64,000 bases of DNA, from the NCBI RefSeq assembly GCF_030863805.1, contig NZ_CP132957.1, positions 372,001 through 436,000 of the forward strand. Reading direction: 5' to 3'. Position numbers and translations under genes: made by a program. Under the pieces are notes generated by a model. It was not told the origin of the DNA, did not search any database, and worked only from the letters and a program-made list of their open reading frames with translations. Shown here piece by piece: positions 38,732-48,380 of the stretch. This stretch comes from Kineothrix sp. MB12-C1 (GTDB taxonomy: Bacteria > Bacillota > Clostridia > Lachnospirales > Lachnospiraceae). Position 1 is the first letter of the stretch, and each line of letters starts with the position of its first letter.

Positions 38732-40129
38732 CTATCTTTTCTTCCCTGCACCACACTTCTGCATCAGAATCACTGTTTCTATTTGCGCAGTCCAAGGAAA
38801 CTGATCCACCGCCACTGCCCGCTCCACCCTATATCCATTTTCCAAAAATACTTCCAAGTCTCTCACGAGGCTGGTTGGTTTACAAGAGATATAGACCAAT
38901 CTATCCACTTTATAATCAATAATTTTCTTCAATGCCTTGGGATGGATGCCATCGCGAGGGGGATCTAGGATAATAAAATCCGGTTTCTCTTCTATTTCAT
39001 CGAGGACTTTCAGCACATCTCCTGCGATAAATTCGCAATTATGCAGGTAGTTTAGCTCCGCATTTTTCTTTGCGGCCTCCACCGCTTCTTCTACGATTTC
39101 TACCCCGATTACTTTCCCGGCTACGGGAGCCATCATTTGTGCGATCGTTCCTGTTCCGCTGTATAAATCAAAGATAACCTTATCCGCCTTTCCTTCTGGC
39201 GAAAGGGAGCCGATATATTCTCTTGCTGTCTCGTAAAGAACTTCTGCCCCGTAGGTATTCGTCTGGAAAAATGAAAACTGGGAAATCTTAAATTTCAATC
39301 CTAACAACTCTTCATAGAAGTAGTCTTGTCCATAGAGGATTATCGTTTCATCACTTTTTACTACATCGGCTACGGAGTCATTTTTCGTATGTAGAATACC
39401 GACAATCTTACCTTTCAGCTCCAGCGACAGGAGCATTTCCCGGAATGCGGTCAGATCATGTTCCTCTTGTGTGGTCGTAACGAGAGCAATTAATATTTCT
39501 CCTGTTTTAGAAGCCTTTCTTACCAGCAAGTGCCGTAAGTATCCTTGATGGCTCAGCCTATGATGAAAGGAAACATTTCTCTCTGCAAAAAAGTTCCTCG
39601 TTCCCGACAGAATCTTTCTATAGTCCTCATCCATTATTTTGCAATCCGACACGGTTACAATATCGTAGAAGCTTCCTCTTTTATGCATACCAAGAGCAAG
39701 CGGACCATCCTTAATCTCATCCCCGAAGGAAAACTCCATTTTATTTCTATATCCATACACTTCCGGACTTCCTTTGATTCTCTCAAATATATAGCCACCC
39801 TCTTGTTTTCCTAATACGGAGTCGAGCAACCCCTTTACCTGTTCCTCTTTTAATGCTAATTGTTTCTCATAAGGAAGAGACAGGTAAGTGCAGCCGCCGC
39901 AAGTTCCGAAATGCTCACAAGGGCTTTCCACCTCCATAGGAGACTTTTCCAACACCTCAAGTAACCTTCCTTCTGCTTTTCCTTTTCTCACTTTATTAAT
40001 TCTACAAGAAACCCTCTGTCCCGGAAGTGTATTCTTTACGATGCATCTTCCCTCCCCGGATTCTACAATTCCTTTATTGGGAAAGTCAACTCTCCCTACA
40101 ATACCTTCTATTACCTGTCCCTTTTTCAT
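38732..40129 (-). CDS. rlmCD: 23S rRNA (uracil-C5)-methyltransferase, RlmD/RlmCD type
   Basis: A 465-residue methyltransferase of the RumA/TrmA class that makes 5-methyluridine in 23S rRNA. The N-terminal ~60 residues are a TRAM RNA-binding domain. The iron-sulfur cysteines follow in CEHFGTCGGCTYLSL, plus a later Cys in VSDCKIM. The SAM domain has DLYSGTGTIAQ and IILDPPRDG; the catalytic Cys is in YISCKPTS. Firmicutes usually have one enzyme for U747 and U1939, hence the RlmCD label (inference). Confidence 0.92.
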   Translation of the reverse strand: MKKGQVIEGIVGRVDFPNKGIVESGEGRCIVKNTLPGQRVSCRINKVRKGKAEGRLLEVLEKSPMEVESPCEHFGTCGGCTYLSLPYEKQLALKEEQVKGLLDSVLGKQEGGYIFERIKGSPEVYGYRNKMEFSFGDEIKDGPLALGMHKRGSFYDIVTVSDCKIMDEDYRKILSGTRNFFAERNVSFHHRLSHQGYLRHLLVRKASKTGEILIALVTTTQEEHDLTAFREMLLSLELKGKIVGILHTKNDSVADVVKSDETIILYGQDYFYEELLGLKFKISQFSFFQTNTYGAEVLYETAREYIGSLSPEGKADKVIFDLYSGTGTIAQMMAPVAGKVIGVEIVEEAVEAAKKNAELNYLHNCEFIAGDVLKVLDEIEEKPDFIILDPPRDGIHPKALKKIIDYKVDRLVYISCKPTSLVRDLEVFLENGYRVERAVAVDQFPWTAQIETVILMQKCGAGKKR

Positions 40130-40307
40130 TCCTGATTTTATTATCCTTTCTATCTATTAATAACATCAAATAATTGCGAAACTTGCTAATTTTTATAATT
40201 TCATACACTCTTCATACAATCTTTCTTAATTAAACACTGTATATATTGCATATGAAATCTTCGCAACTTATCTATTTCACGATTTCCTATCTTATAGCAT
40301 ATCAAAA

Positions 40308-40335
40308 ACGGAATGTACGCACAAGTACATTCCGT
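40308..40335 (-). terminator. Terminator after the small membrane protein gene
   Basis: Perfect 11-bp stem ACGGAATGTAC (40308-40318) and complement (40325-40335), with a T5 run on the minus strand. It lies ~200 bases after the stop of the small membrane protein. Confidence 0.6.
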
Positions 40336-40359
40336 TCCACGTTCTTTTTCACTTAACTT

Positions 40360-40502
40360 GTTACTGTTCACACCTATGGTGCTCACAGCAACAGTATCAC
40401 ACAAATTGCATAAAGAACATGCAATTTGGCGTCCGCCAAACTCGGGATTTTGTGCACATCGTGCACAAAACACCTCGCGGAATATCACCTGTGAACAGTA
40501 AC
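40360..40502. repeat. 143-base palindromic element with three internal hairpins
   Basis: Perfect 13-bp inverted repeats GTTACTGTTCACA bound the element (40360-40372 and 40490-40502). Inside are three separate hairpins: AAATTGCA/TGCAATTT (40403-40427), TTTGGCG/CGCCAAA (40425-40440) and TTTTGTGCAC/GTGCACAAAA (40448-40470). It looks like a non-autonomous mobile or structured-RNA element. Confidence 0.7.
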
Positions 40503-40540
40503 CTTAACTTTCATTACATCTGTACACTGACACTGTATTC

Positions 40541-40816
40541 TTACTCTTGAGAAACTGCGTCTCCATCAAAGTCATCATCTTCATCTTCGAAGAAATCGTC
40601 TTCGAAGTCATCATCGAAATCATCCTCAAAGTCTTCCAGATAATCGGGGGTAAAATAACGGTAAACTGCATAAGCAATTGCCGCAACTGCTGCTATTGCA
40701 CCGATAACCGCGAACACCCAAAGCACCGTGTTGCATTTCTTTTCTTCTTTTTTTCCTAATAACTCATTAATTCTTGACATATCAATGTATTCTTCCAATT
40801 TACTTAATCGATTCAT
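40541..40816 (-). CDS. Small membrane protein with highly acidic tail
   Basis: 91 residues. A charged N-terminus (MNRLSKLEEYIDMSRINELLGKK) precedes one transmembrane helix at about 30-50. After it comes an almost purely acidic tail: FEDDFDDDFEDD and onward. Similar one-helix acidic proteins occur upstream or downstream of housekeeping genes in clostridia, function unknown. AGAGAGG lies before the ATG. Confidence 0.7.
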   Translation of the reverse strand: MNRLSKLEEYIDMSRINELLGKKEEKKCNTVLWVFAVIGAIAAVAAIAYAVYRYFTPDYLEDFEDDFDDDFEDDFFEDEDDDFDGDAVSQE

Positions 40817-41008
40817 AGCGCATACCTCTCTTTGCCTTTATTCTCTTTATTATTACCCTTTGGAACTTTGTTTATCAACAATTTCCTTACCAACTTTTAC
40901 AAGTGGCCAAAACCGCCACTTATTATATAATATAACACTTATTCCAGAATTTTACTATTGTTTTTTAAATGTTTATAAAAATGATGAGCAAATTTACCGT
41001 CACAAATT

Positions 41009-43474
41009 TTATAGTTTTTTCAGCTTCGCAAAGGCCGCATACATAACTTTCTGCCCTGCTTCATCGAATACTACCGTCACCTGATAATCTCTCGGTCCCT
41101 TTTCCATCTTAGCCACGGTTCCTTCTCCATATTTAACATGTCGGACTCTATCCCCTACACCATAATTTAACTCTGCTGCCTGGGGAGCACCTTTTGACAA
41201 CCCGGTAATTCCGCCCAAGCCACCGGCTCCTCCGCCCGCTATGAAAGGTCTGTTTTGCGCAGGTGTGCGTTTTGGTACTGCAACTGCTCTCGGCTTTGGT
41301 TTCGCAGTCTGGGAAGGCACCTCTTTATCAAAAATCCTCTGATAGCTTCCTGTCGCTCCCTGCCTGGAAAATCCGGAGTTCTCATCCTCACCGCTTCTAT
41401 ATACCGCTTCTTTGTCATTATTTTCTTCCGATGTCCCGCTGCCATATTGAGGCATATAATTCATTCCGAAGGGCTTGGACTTAAAACGGCTGCGCTCATA
41501 GGAATCATCTTCATATTCCACATAATCCCACCGTTTTACAGAAGGAATCTTGCTATCCAAAAGTGCTTCCGGTATTTCCTTCACGAAGCGGCTGACAGGA
41601 TTATACTGCGTCTCTCCCCTTAACATTCTTTGCTTCGCACAGGTAATAGTCAGATCATCCTTCGCACGCGTAATTCCTACATAAGCAAGGCGCCTTTCCT
41701 CTTCCACATCCTCAGGATTATCCGAAGTGATCGTCATATAACTGGGGAATACCCCATCCTCCATTCCGGCTAAATACACATGAGGGAATTCCAGACCCTT
41801 GGCACTATGCAATGTCATGAGAAGAACACGATTCCCATCATCATCAATGCGATCGATATCGGCGACAAGAGCGACCTCTTCCAGAAACTCACTAAGACTT
41901 GGTTCCTCATGGGTCTCCTGATAAGATACGATCTTACTGATTAATTCATCGATATTGTTAATTCTATCTTCCGCATCCTCGTCGTCGGACGCTTCCAACT
42001 CTTTTACATATCCGGTGGAATCAATCACATCCTTAATCAAATCCTCCAAGCTATAGTATTCCAGCTTACTGCGAAATGACTGTATCATGGTAACGAAAGG
42101 TTCCAGTTTCACCCCACTTTTGCCAATCGTCATTATCTGCTGTGCTTCTCTTAACGCATCATAAAAGCTGATTCCCCTTGTATCCGCATATTCCTGTACC
42201 CGCGCAACGGTAGTCGCCCCGATTCCCCTTTTCGGTACATTGATAATTCTTTTTACCGCAACGTCATCCCTGCCATTATCAATTGTCTTTAAATAAGCCA
42301 AAATATCCTTAATTTCTCTTCTGGAATAGAAATTAGTACCGCCTACCACGTCATAAGGAATTCCTTTTACGACAAAACGTTCCTCCAGCATACGTGATTG
42401 TGCATTCGTCCGGTACAAAACGGCACACTCCCCATAAGAGGATAGCCCTTCTCTCTTCTTCCTCGCAATTTCATCCGTAATATACTCCGCCTCTTCGAAT
42501 GCCGTATCGAACTGTCTGAAATGCAGTTTGCTTCCTTCTCCTTTTTTGGTCCAAAGCGCCTTATCCTTACGGCTTACATTATTTTGAATTACTGCATTAG
42601 CAGCTTCTAATACATTTTGAGTGGAGCGGTAATTTTGTTCCAATTTAATGACGGAAGCCTCAGCATATACCTTTTCAAAATCCAGAATATTTCTAATATT
42701 AGCTCCTCTGAATTTGTAAATAGACTGGTCATCATCTCCCACTACGCAGAGATTGCGGTACTTATCTGCCAATAAGCGAATCAACTCGAATTGTGCGGTA
42801 TTCGTATCCTGATATTCATCCACCATAATATACCGGAAACGCTCCTGATAGCTGTCCAGCACCTCCGGACAGGATTTAAACAGTTCCACAGTCTTTACAA
42901 TCAAATCATCGAAATCAAGAGCGTTGTTTTTACGAAGGACAGCCTGATATTCCTGATAAACCGAAGCGATCTTAGTCTTCGTATAGTCACCCATTGCCTG
43001 CAATTGATAATCGATGGGAGAAATCAGCTCGTCTTTGGCAGAAGAAATCGCACTCAACAACGTTCTTTCTTTCATCATCTTCGTATCGATCTGCAGACGT
43101 TTACAAACATCCTTCATAACCGTCTTCTGATCGTCAGTATCATAAATGGTAAAATTATTATCATATCCAATTCTCTCTATGTATCTTCGAAGAATTCTTA
43201 CACAGGTGGAATGAAAGGTGGACACCCATACTTGTTCCGCCCCATGCCCGATAATGCTGTCCACACGTTCCCGCATTTCTCCTGCTGCCTTATTCGTAAA
43301 TGTGATAGCCATAATATTCCATGGCTGCACCCCGAATTCATCGATTAAATAAGCGATTCTGTGGGTTAGCACACGGGTTTTCCCGCTTCCTGCTCCTGCC
43401 AGCAAAAGGACAGGGCCTTCCACCGTAAAAACTCCCTGTTTTTGTTGTTCATTCAGTGTATCATAAATACTCAT
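41009..43474 (-). CDS. pcrA: ATP-dependent DNA helicase PcrA (UvrD/Rep family)
   Basis: An 821-residue superfamily 1 helicase for repair and removal of RecA filaments. Motifs seen are Walker A LAGAGSGKTRVL, MAITFTNKAAGEMRER, DEYQDTN, VGDDDQSIYKFRGA, LEQNYRS, TLHSAKGLEFPHVYLAG and AYVGITRAK. The C-terminus ends with a Tudor-like segment (VGDRVRHVKYGEGTV) that binds RNA polymerase in PcrA proteins. Intergenic distance to the SPFH gene is 69 bases with a terminator, so it has its own transcription unit. Confidence 0.97.
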   Translation of the reverse strand: MSIYDTLNEQQKQGVFTVEGPVLLLAGAGSGKTRVLTHRIAYLIDEFGVQPWNIMAITFTNKAAGEMRERVDSIIGHGAEQVWVSTFHSTCVRILRRYIERIGYDNNFTIYDTDDQKTVMKDVCKRLQIDTKMMKERTLLSAISSAKDELISPIDYQLQAMGDYTKTKIASVYQEYQAVLRKNNALDFDDLIVKTVELFKSCPEVLDSYQERFRYIMVDEYQDTNTAQFELIRLLADKYRNLCVVGDDDQSIYKFRGANIRNILDFEKVYAEASVIKLEQNYRSTQNVLEAANAVIQNNVSRKDKALWTKKGEGSKLHFRQFDTAFEEAEYITDEIARKKREGLSSYGECAVLYRTNAQSRMLEERFVVKGIPYDVVGGTNFYSRREIKDILAYLKTIDNGRDDVAVKRIINVPKRGIGATTVARVQEYADTRGISFYDALREAQQIMTIGKSGVKLEPFVTMIQSFRSKLEYYSLEDLIKDVIDSTGYVKELEASDDEDAEDRINNIDELISKIVSYQETHEEPSLSEFLEEVALVADIDRIDDDGNRVLLMTLHSAKGLEFPHVYLAGMEDGVFPSYMTITSDNPEDVEEERRLAYVGITRAKDDLTITCAKQRMLRGETQYNPVSRFVKEIPEALLDSKIPSVKRWDYVEYEDDSYERSRFKSKPFGMNYMPQYGSGTSEENNDKEAVYRSGEDENSGFSRQGATGSYQRIFDKEVPSQTAKPKPRAVAVPKRTPAQNRPFIAGGGAGGLGGITGLSKGAPQAAELNYGVGDRVRHVKYGEGTVAKMEKGPRDYQVTVVFDEAGQKVMYAAFAKLKKL

Positions 43475-43502
43475 ATCTTTCCGTTTATTTCCTTTCGGTG
43501 AA

Positions 43503-43536
43503 AGTCCTCTTGTAGGTAATTGCTTACAAGAGGACT
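43503..43536. terminator. Terminator after the SPFH gene
   Basis: A perfect 12-bp stem AGTCCTCTTGTA (43503-43514) with its complement (43525-43536), just past the SPFH stop and before the pcrA start. Confidence 0.7.
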
Positions 43537-43543
43537 AATTTTA

Positions 43544-44872
43544 CTATTTTACATCTTTTTCATCAAATAAATCGCCGCATTCCGGGCAAAACTTCGGTGG
43601 ATTCTGTGCATCCTCCGGTTCCCATCCGCATTTATCACATTTATACAGAAGTTCACCCGCAGGCTTTTTCTGCCCGCATTCACTGCAGAACTTTCCTTTA
43701 TTTACCGCACCGCAACTGCACATCCAGCCATCTGCCGGCTTCGCCAAACCACATTCCATGCAGAATTTCCCTGAATTGCCTGTCTTGCCGCAAGAACAAC
43801 TCCAGCCTTGTGATGCTTCCCTCGTCTTCACCTGCGATGTTTCCGCTTCTGCTTTTCTTTGAGCTGCCATTCCAAATAGTGTGTTCGCATCCATTCCGCC
43901 GGCTGCATTTGCCATATTCATACCTGCAAAGGCCATCATCGGACCGGTTGCCTGATTGGATGCTGCCGACTTCATTGCCTCCGCCTGAGCTCCCACTAAG
44001 GTAGCCGCTGCCATATCCGGCGTTCTGAGTACCGCAGACTTCTGCAACTCCTTAATCATCGCCTCATCTTCTTCAGAGGCCTTCACAGAATTAACCCCGA
44101 AGGAAATGATGGAAATCCCTCTTAACTGCGACCATTTTGCAGACAGCACTTCATTCAATGCCTGTGACAGCTCCATCGTATGAGCGGGAACCGCACTGTA
44201 GCGGATACCCATATCCGATATTCTGGCGAATGCCGGCTGTAATGCTGTCATAAGCTCTGTTTTAAGCTGGCTGTCAATTCGATCTCTCGTATAATCTTCC
44301 GTTATATTTCCCGATACATTCGTATAAAATAAAAGCGGATCCGTAATCTTATAAGAATATTCTCCGTTACACCGGATAGCAATATCCACATCAAGGCCGA
44401 TATTGCGGTCTACAACGCGGAAGGGAACCGGACTTGCGGTGCCATATTTATTCCCCATAATTTCTTTCGTATTGAAAAAGTAGATTCTTTGATCCTTACC
44501 CGTATCGCCGCCGAAAGTAAACCGTTTACCGATGGATGCGAAGGTACGCTCTATATTTTCCCCAAAATCTCCATAAAACAAAGTCGCTTCTGTGGATGTA
44601 TCATAAATGAATTCTCCAGCTTCAGCACAGAACTCCACTACCTTACCCTGATCCACAATAATCATACACTGGCCTTCATTTACTGCTACTACCGAGCCAT
44701 TCGTAATAATATTATCCGATCCTTTGGTATTGCTGCTCTTTCCACCATTTACCCGTTTCTTTCCCTTTGTTACTAATACATCGCTGCTAAGGGCTTCACA
44801 GTAAAAATATTCTTTCCACTGATCTGCCATCGTCGTGCTTACCGCACTCGTAATCGCTTTTATTAATCCCAT
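43544..44872 (-). CDS. SPFH-domain protein with C-terminal zinc ribbons (YdjI-like)
   Basis: 442 residues. Residues ~1-270 are an SPFH/band 7-like domain (QWKEYFYCEALSSDVLVTKG; VNEGQCMIIVDQGKVVEF; DRIDSQLKTELMTALQPAF). An Ala/Met-rich linker follows. The last ~100 residues contain several CxCG/CxxCG zinc ribbons (WSCSCGKTGNSGKFCMECG; WMCSCGAVNKGKFCSECG; CDKCGWEP). This is the architecture of B. subtilis YdjI, which recruits proteins to membrane-stress sites. There is no transmembrane segment. Confidence 0.88.
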   Translation of the reverse strand: MGLIKAITSAVSTTMADQWKEYFYCEALSSDVLVTKGKKRVNGGKSSNTKGSDNIITNGSVVAVNEGQCMIIVDQGKVVEFCAEAGEFIYDTSTEATLFYGDFGENIERTFASIGKRFTFGGDTGKDQRIYFFNTKEIMGNKYGTASPVPFRVVDRNIGLDVDIAIRCNGEYSYKITDPLLFYTNVSGNITEDYTRDRIDSQLKTELMTALQPAFARISDMGIRYSAVPAHTMELSQALNEVLSAKWSQLRGISIISFGVNSVKASEEDEAMIKELQKSAVLRTPDMAAATLVGAQAEAMKSAASNQATGPMMAFAGMNMANAAGGMDANTLFGMAAQRKAEAETSQVKTREASQGWSCSCGKTGNSGKFCMECGLAKPADGWMCSCGAVNKGKFCSECGQKKPAGELLYKCDKCGWEPEDAQNPPKFCPECGDLFDEKDVK

Positions 44873-45054
44873 TTGAATAATCCTCCGTTATGTTGCCGAA
44901 ACAAATACCCCCGACTCTTTTTGGAACCATTTACAATCTATTATAACTAGTTTATCAATGATTGTCTAGCCAAACACGCCTCTTAGGACAAACACATTTT
45001 CGACCTTCTTCCATATGATAAATCATCTATTATTCATGGAGGAATTATGTAAAA

Positions 45055-46092
45055 ATGCCGAAACATATTTCATTTTCTTACAAAGGACTGGCGCTCATCC
45101 TATCCGCCCTCTTGCTAGTGGGCTGCGTAGCCGGCTGCCAAAAGACAAATAAAAACGAAGCCCCGGGCAGCAGCAAAACACTGACAAAGGTTACACTGAA
45201 CGAAGTGGCTCACTCTATTTTCTACGCTCCTATGTATGTGGCGATAGAGGAAGGTTATTTCAAAGAAGAAGGTATTGATATCACGTTAGTTACCGGATTC
45301 GGTGCCGATAAAACGATGACCGCAGTTCTCACCGGCGAAGCGGATATTGGCTTCATGGGCAGCGAAAGTACCATCTATACTTATATCGGAGGAACACAAG
45401 ATTACGTAGTCAATTTCGCACAGCTTACACAGCGTGCAGGGAATTTCCTCGTTTCCAGAGAACCCATCGATAATTTCTCATGGGATATGTTAAAAGGGAA
45501 GAAAGTGCTTGGCGGAAGAGCAGGCGGAATGCCTGAAATGGTCTTTGAATATATTCTGAAGAAACATAGCATTGATCCGGGAACTGATGTGAGCATTGAT
45601 CAAAGCATTGATTTCGGTTCTACTGCTGCTGCCTTCTCCGGAGGTCAAGGGGAGTTCACGATCGAATTCGAACCTCATGCTACCTCTCTGGAAACGAAAG
45701 GTGACGGCTATGTTATCGCTTCTCTCGGCAAAGATTCCGGTTATGTTCCTTATACCGCCTTCAGCGCCAAGAAAAGTTACCTGGAGGCTCACCCCGATAC
45801 CATTCAAGCCTTCACCAATGCTTTACAAAAAGGCATGGAATATGTAAACAGCCATACGCCGGAAGAAATCGCAAAAGCGATCGCTCCGCAGTTTGAAGAG
45901 ACCGATCTGGAGACAATCACCACCATCGTATCCCGTTATCACGAACAGGATACGTGGAAGGAAAATCTTATTTTTGAAGAAGATGCCTTCACCCTCCTGC
46001 AAAATATTCTGGATGAGGCAGGCGAATTATCTGAACGTGTCCCTTATGAAACTTTGGTCAACACACAATTTGCAAAAACAGCAGTCCAATAA
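45055..46092 (+). CDS. Orphan ABC transporter substrate-binding lipoprotein (NMT1/SsuA-like)
   Basis: A 345-residue periplasmic-binding type II protein. The signal peptide has a lipobox near residue 24 (LLVGC, with a second Cys in VAGC). The mature part has VTLNEVAHSIFYAPMYVAIEEGYFKEEGI and a TGEADIGFMG segment, typical of NMT1/ThiY and SsuA/TauA proteins that bind pyrimidine precursors, sulfonates or nitrate. No permease or ATPase gene is adjacent; a terminator follows directly. It therefore must use a transporter encoded elsewhere (inference). Confidence 0.88.
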   Translation: MPKHISFSYKGLALILSALLLVGCVAGCQKTNKNEAPGSSKTLTKVTLNEVAHSIFYAPMYVAIEEGYFKEEGIDITLVTGFGADKTMTAVLTGEADIGFMGSESTIYTYIGGTQDYVVNFAQLTQRAGNFLVSREPIDNFSWDMLKGKKVLGGRAGGMPEMVFEYILKKHSIDPGTDVSIDQSIDFGSTAAAFSGGQGEFTIEFEPHATSLETKGDGYVIASLGKDSGYVPYTAFSAKKSYLEAHPDTIQAFTNALQKGMEYVNSHTPEEIAKAIAPQFEETDLETITTIVSRYHEQDTWKENLIFEEDAFTLLQNILDEAGELSERVPYETLVNTQFAKTAVQ

Positions 46093-46161
46093 AAAATTAA
46101 ATTATAGGTAACTGTTCAGTACCTTCATAGTTACAATTATAGTGCTTTTACAAATAAGTCT

Positions 46162-46202
46162 ATCGGCAAATGTGATAAAATCTCATATTTGCCGATGTTT
46201 TT
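46162..46202 (+). terminator. Terminator after the substrate-binding lipoprotein
   Basis: Stem ATCGGCAAAT (46162-46171) and ATTTGCCGAT (46187-46196), followed by TTTTTT on the plus strand. Confidence 0.85.
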
Positions 46203-46354
46203 TATAAACTTTTATACAATTTCCCTTTATATTTTATCACTAATTTCAATAAAATTAACTTAAAAATCTTCAAAATATGTATTTATATCGATAAAATTAG
46301 ACAATTTATTATTATATTCCCTTTTGTCTGTTATATTTTAAAAAATAAATAAGT

Positions 46355-46383
46355 TTTAAATTTATTCTCTGATGTGATATAAT
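46355..46383 (+). promoter_or_regulatory. gapN promoter
   Basis: -10 TATAAT (46378-46383), 17 bases after a weak -35 TTTAAA (46355-46360). The ~100-base leader to gapN contains an ACCGTG/CACGGT inverted repeat. The rest of the 46093-46492 gap is AT-rich and shows no gene. Confidence 0.5.
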
Positions 46384-46492
46384 GTCACCAACCAATACAC
46401 AACCAAGTATAAACCGTGTATATCATATGCGCCGTATCATCCTTTTTATCACGGTATACTTTATCACATTAACAGAATAGGAGTGATCATTT

Positions 46493-47956
46493 ATGTTTTC
46501 TCAACTACATTGTGCAAACAAAATATTTAGAAATTTATATAATGGTGAATGGGCAGAATCCAATTCCGGTCAAACGATTCCCATCCACTCTCCGGTAGAC
46601 GGCTCTTTGATTGGTCATATACAGGCAATGACGAAAGAAGAAGCAGACCGGGCCATCCAGAATACTAAGACGAATCTCACAGAATGGGCCAACACCCCCA
46701 TCTATAAACGCGCCGAAGTTCTTTACCGCGCAGCGGATATCTTAGTGAAAAATGCGGAAACGATCGCAGATGTATTGGTTATGGAAATTTCTAAGGATAA
46801 AAAATCTGCTTTATCCGAAGTAGAACGTACTGCGGACTTTCTTCGTTACACTGCAGATGTGGGTAAAGGTCTGGAAGGAGAAGCGATTGGAGGCGGAAAC
46901 TTCCCCGGCGGTTCCAAGGATAAAATTTCCTATGTAACACGGGTACCCTTAGGGACTGTACTCGCTATTTCTCCCTTCAACTACCCGGTAAATCTGTCCG
47001 TATCCAAGATTGCTCCCGCTCTTATGGGTGGTAACGCTGTTTTACTTAAGCCTCCGACGCAGGGTGCTATCAGTGCACTTTATCTTGTGCAGGCTATGAA
47101 TGAGGCTGGTCTCCCTGCCGGTATTCTCAATACGGTTACAGGTAAGGGAAGCGAAATCGGAGATTATATCGTAACGCATCCCGGCATCAATTTCATTAAC
47201 TTTACGGGAAGTACGGGGGTAGGTAAACATATCTCCAATCTTGCCAGAATGGTTCCTTTATTGTTGGAGCTTGGCGGTAAAGATGCCGCTATCGTTATGG
47301 AAGATGCTGATTTGGATTCTACCGCAGATAATATTGTTTCAGGCGCTTTTTCCTACTCCGGACAGCGTTGTACCGCTGTAAAACGTATTCTGGTAATGGA
47401 TAGCGTTGCCGATGAGTTAATTAAACGGCTGACTGATAGAATTCAGGCTCTTAAAGTAGGTGATCCCAGAGATAATGCTCATATTACACCACTGATAGAC
47501 AAAAAAGCGGCCGACTTCGTTCAGGAGCTTATCGATGATGCGATAAATAAAGGGGCAACTCTTGTTATGGGTAACCACAGAGAAGGAAATCTGCTTTCTC
47601 CTACGCTATTCGATAATGTTACGGAAGATATGCGTCTGGCATGGGAAGAACCTTTTGGTCCGGTTCTACCTATTATCCGCGTAAAGAGCAGAGATGAGGC
47701 TATCGCGATTGCAAACCGTTCCGAATATGGCCTGCAGTCTTCTGTCTTCACTCAAAATATCAATGATGCCTTTTACATTGCTAATCGATTGGAAGTAGGT
47801 ACTGTGCAGGTCAATAATAAGACGGAACGCGGTCCTGACCATTTCCCATTCCTAGGTGTTAAGGCTTCCGGCATGGGCACTCAGGGCGTTAAGTATTCTA
47901 TCGAGGCTATGACCAGACCAAAAGCTGTCGTTATCAATATCGAAGAACATTCTTAA
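46493..47956 (+). CDS. gapN: NADP-dependent non-phosphorylating glyceraldehyde-3-phosphate dehydrogenase
   Basis: A 487-residue aldehyde dehydrogenase that oxidises glyceraldehyde-3-phosphate to 3-phosphoglycerate and makes NADPH without ATP. Seen are the Asn of ISPFNYPVNLS, NFTGSTGVGKHI, catalytic Glu in LELGGKDA and catalytic Cys in SGQRCTAVKR. GPDHFPFLGVKASGMG near the end is characteristic of GapN rather than other aldehyde dehydrogenases. It has a GGAGTGATC ribosome-binding site, its own promoter and a strong terminator. Confidence 0.94.
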   Translation: MFSQLHCANKIFRNLYNGEWAESNSGQTIPIHSPVDGSLIGHIQAMTKEEADRAIQNTKTNLTEWANTPIYKRAEVLYRAADILVKNAETIADVLVMEISKDKKSALSEVERTADFLRYTADVGKGLEGEAIGGGNFPGGSKDKISYVTRVPLGTVLAISPFNYPVNLSVSKIAPALMGGNAVLLKPPTQGAISALYLVQAMNEAGLPAGILNTVTGKGSEIGDYIVTHPGINFINFTGSTGVGKHISNLARMVPLLLELGGKDAAIVMEDADLDSTADNIVSGAFSYSGQRCTAVKRILVMDSVADELIKRLTDRIQALKVGDPRDNAHITPLIDKKAADFVQELIDDAINKGATLVMGNHREGNLLSPTLFDNVTEDMRLAWEEPFGPVLPIIRVKSRDEAIAIANRSEYGLQSSVFTQNINDAFYIANRLEVGTVQVNNKTERGPDHFPFLGVKASGMGTQGVKYSIEAMTRPKAVVINIEEHS

Positions 47957-47994
47957 AAACTTTCGCATATAAAATAATTATTAGAAACACGAAC

Positions 47995-48034
47995 AAAGAG
48001 CACCGGGTACAACATCTAGTACCCGGTGCTCTTT
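47995..48034. terminator. Bidirectional terminator between gapN and the sigma operon
   Basis: A perfect 16-bp stem AAAGAGCACCGGGTAC (47995-48010) with its complement (48019-48034), between convergent genes. Confidence 0.85.
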
Positions 48035-48050
48035 ACTATCGTTTTATATT

Positions 48051-48380
48051 CTACATAATAACTCCGTATTGTATCGCATAATCAACGGCTGCCATTATCA
48101 TTGCAAAGAAGGATAGGCAGATAATCAAAACAATCGCCACACTATCATAAACGAAATGAACGCTTTCCTGTTCCCCTTCCAGTTTAGAGAATTTTCTATT
48201 ACCTGCAAGTACCTCCAGACCTAAAAAGATGAAAATAAACGGCCAAAGACGAAATATCATCTGATAGCTAAGTTGTGGTATCCATATATTTGCCAGAAAC
48301 AAAAGCCCGAACAATACAAGTAAAATACCAAAGGTTACTGTACCGATCCTATGCGTCTTTACGACCTTCGTCTGTTCCAT
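48051..48380 (-). CDS. Small membrane protein, last gene of the sigma operon
   Basis: 109 residues with three predicted transmembrane helices (about 14-32, 39-58 and 82-103). The pattern GILLVLFGLLFLANIW then FRLWPFIFIFLGLEVL resembles LiaI/DUF5668-like membrane sensors, which often belong to cell-envelope stress systems. It overlaps the upstream gene by 32 bases, and AGGAAGGAG precedes its ATG. Together with the sigma and anti-sigma genes it suggests envelope-stress control (inference). Confidence 0.75.
   Translation of the reverse strand: MEQTKVVKTHRIGTVTFGILLVLFGLLFLANIWIPQLSYQMIFRLWPFIFIFLGLEVLAGNRKFSKLEGEQESVHFVYDSVAIVLIICLSFFAMIMAAVDYAIQYGVIM

Noticed and set aside
40201-40488. Cysteine-rich 95-residue frame on the minus strand
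   Set aside because: It overlaps the palindromic element and a terminator, lacks a ribosome-binding site, and its Cys residues derive from the repeats.
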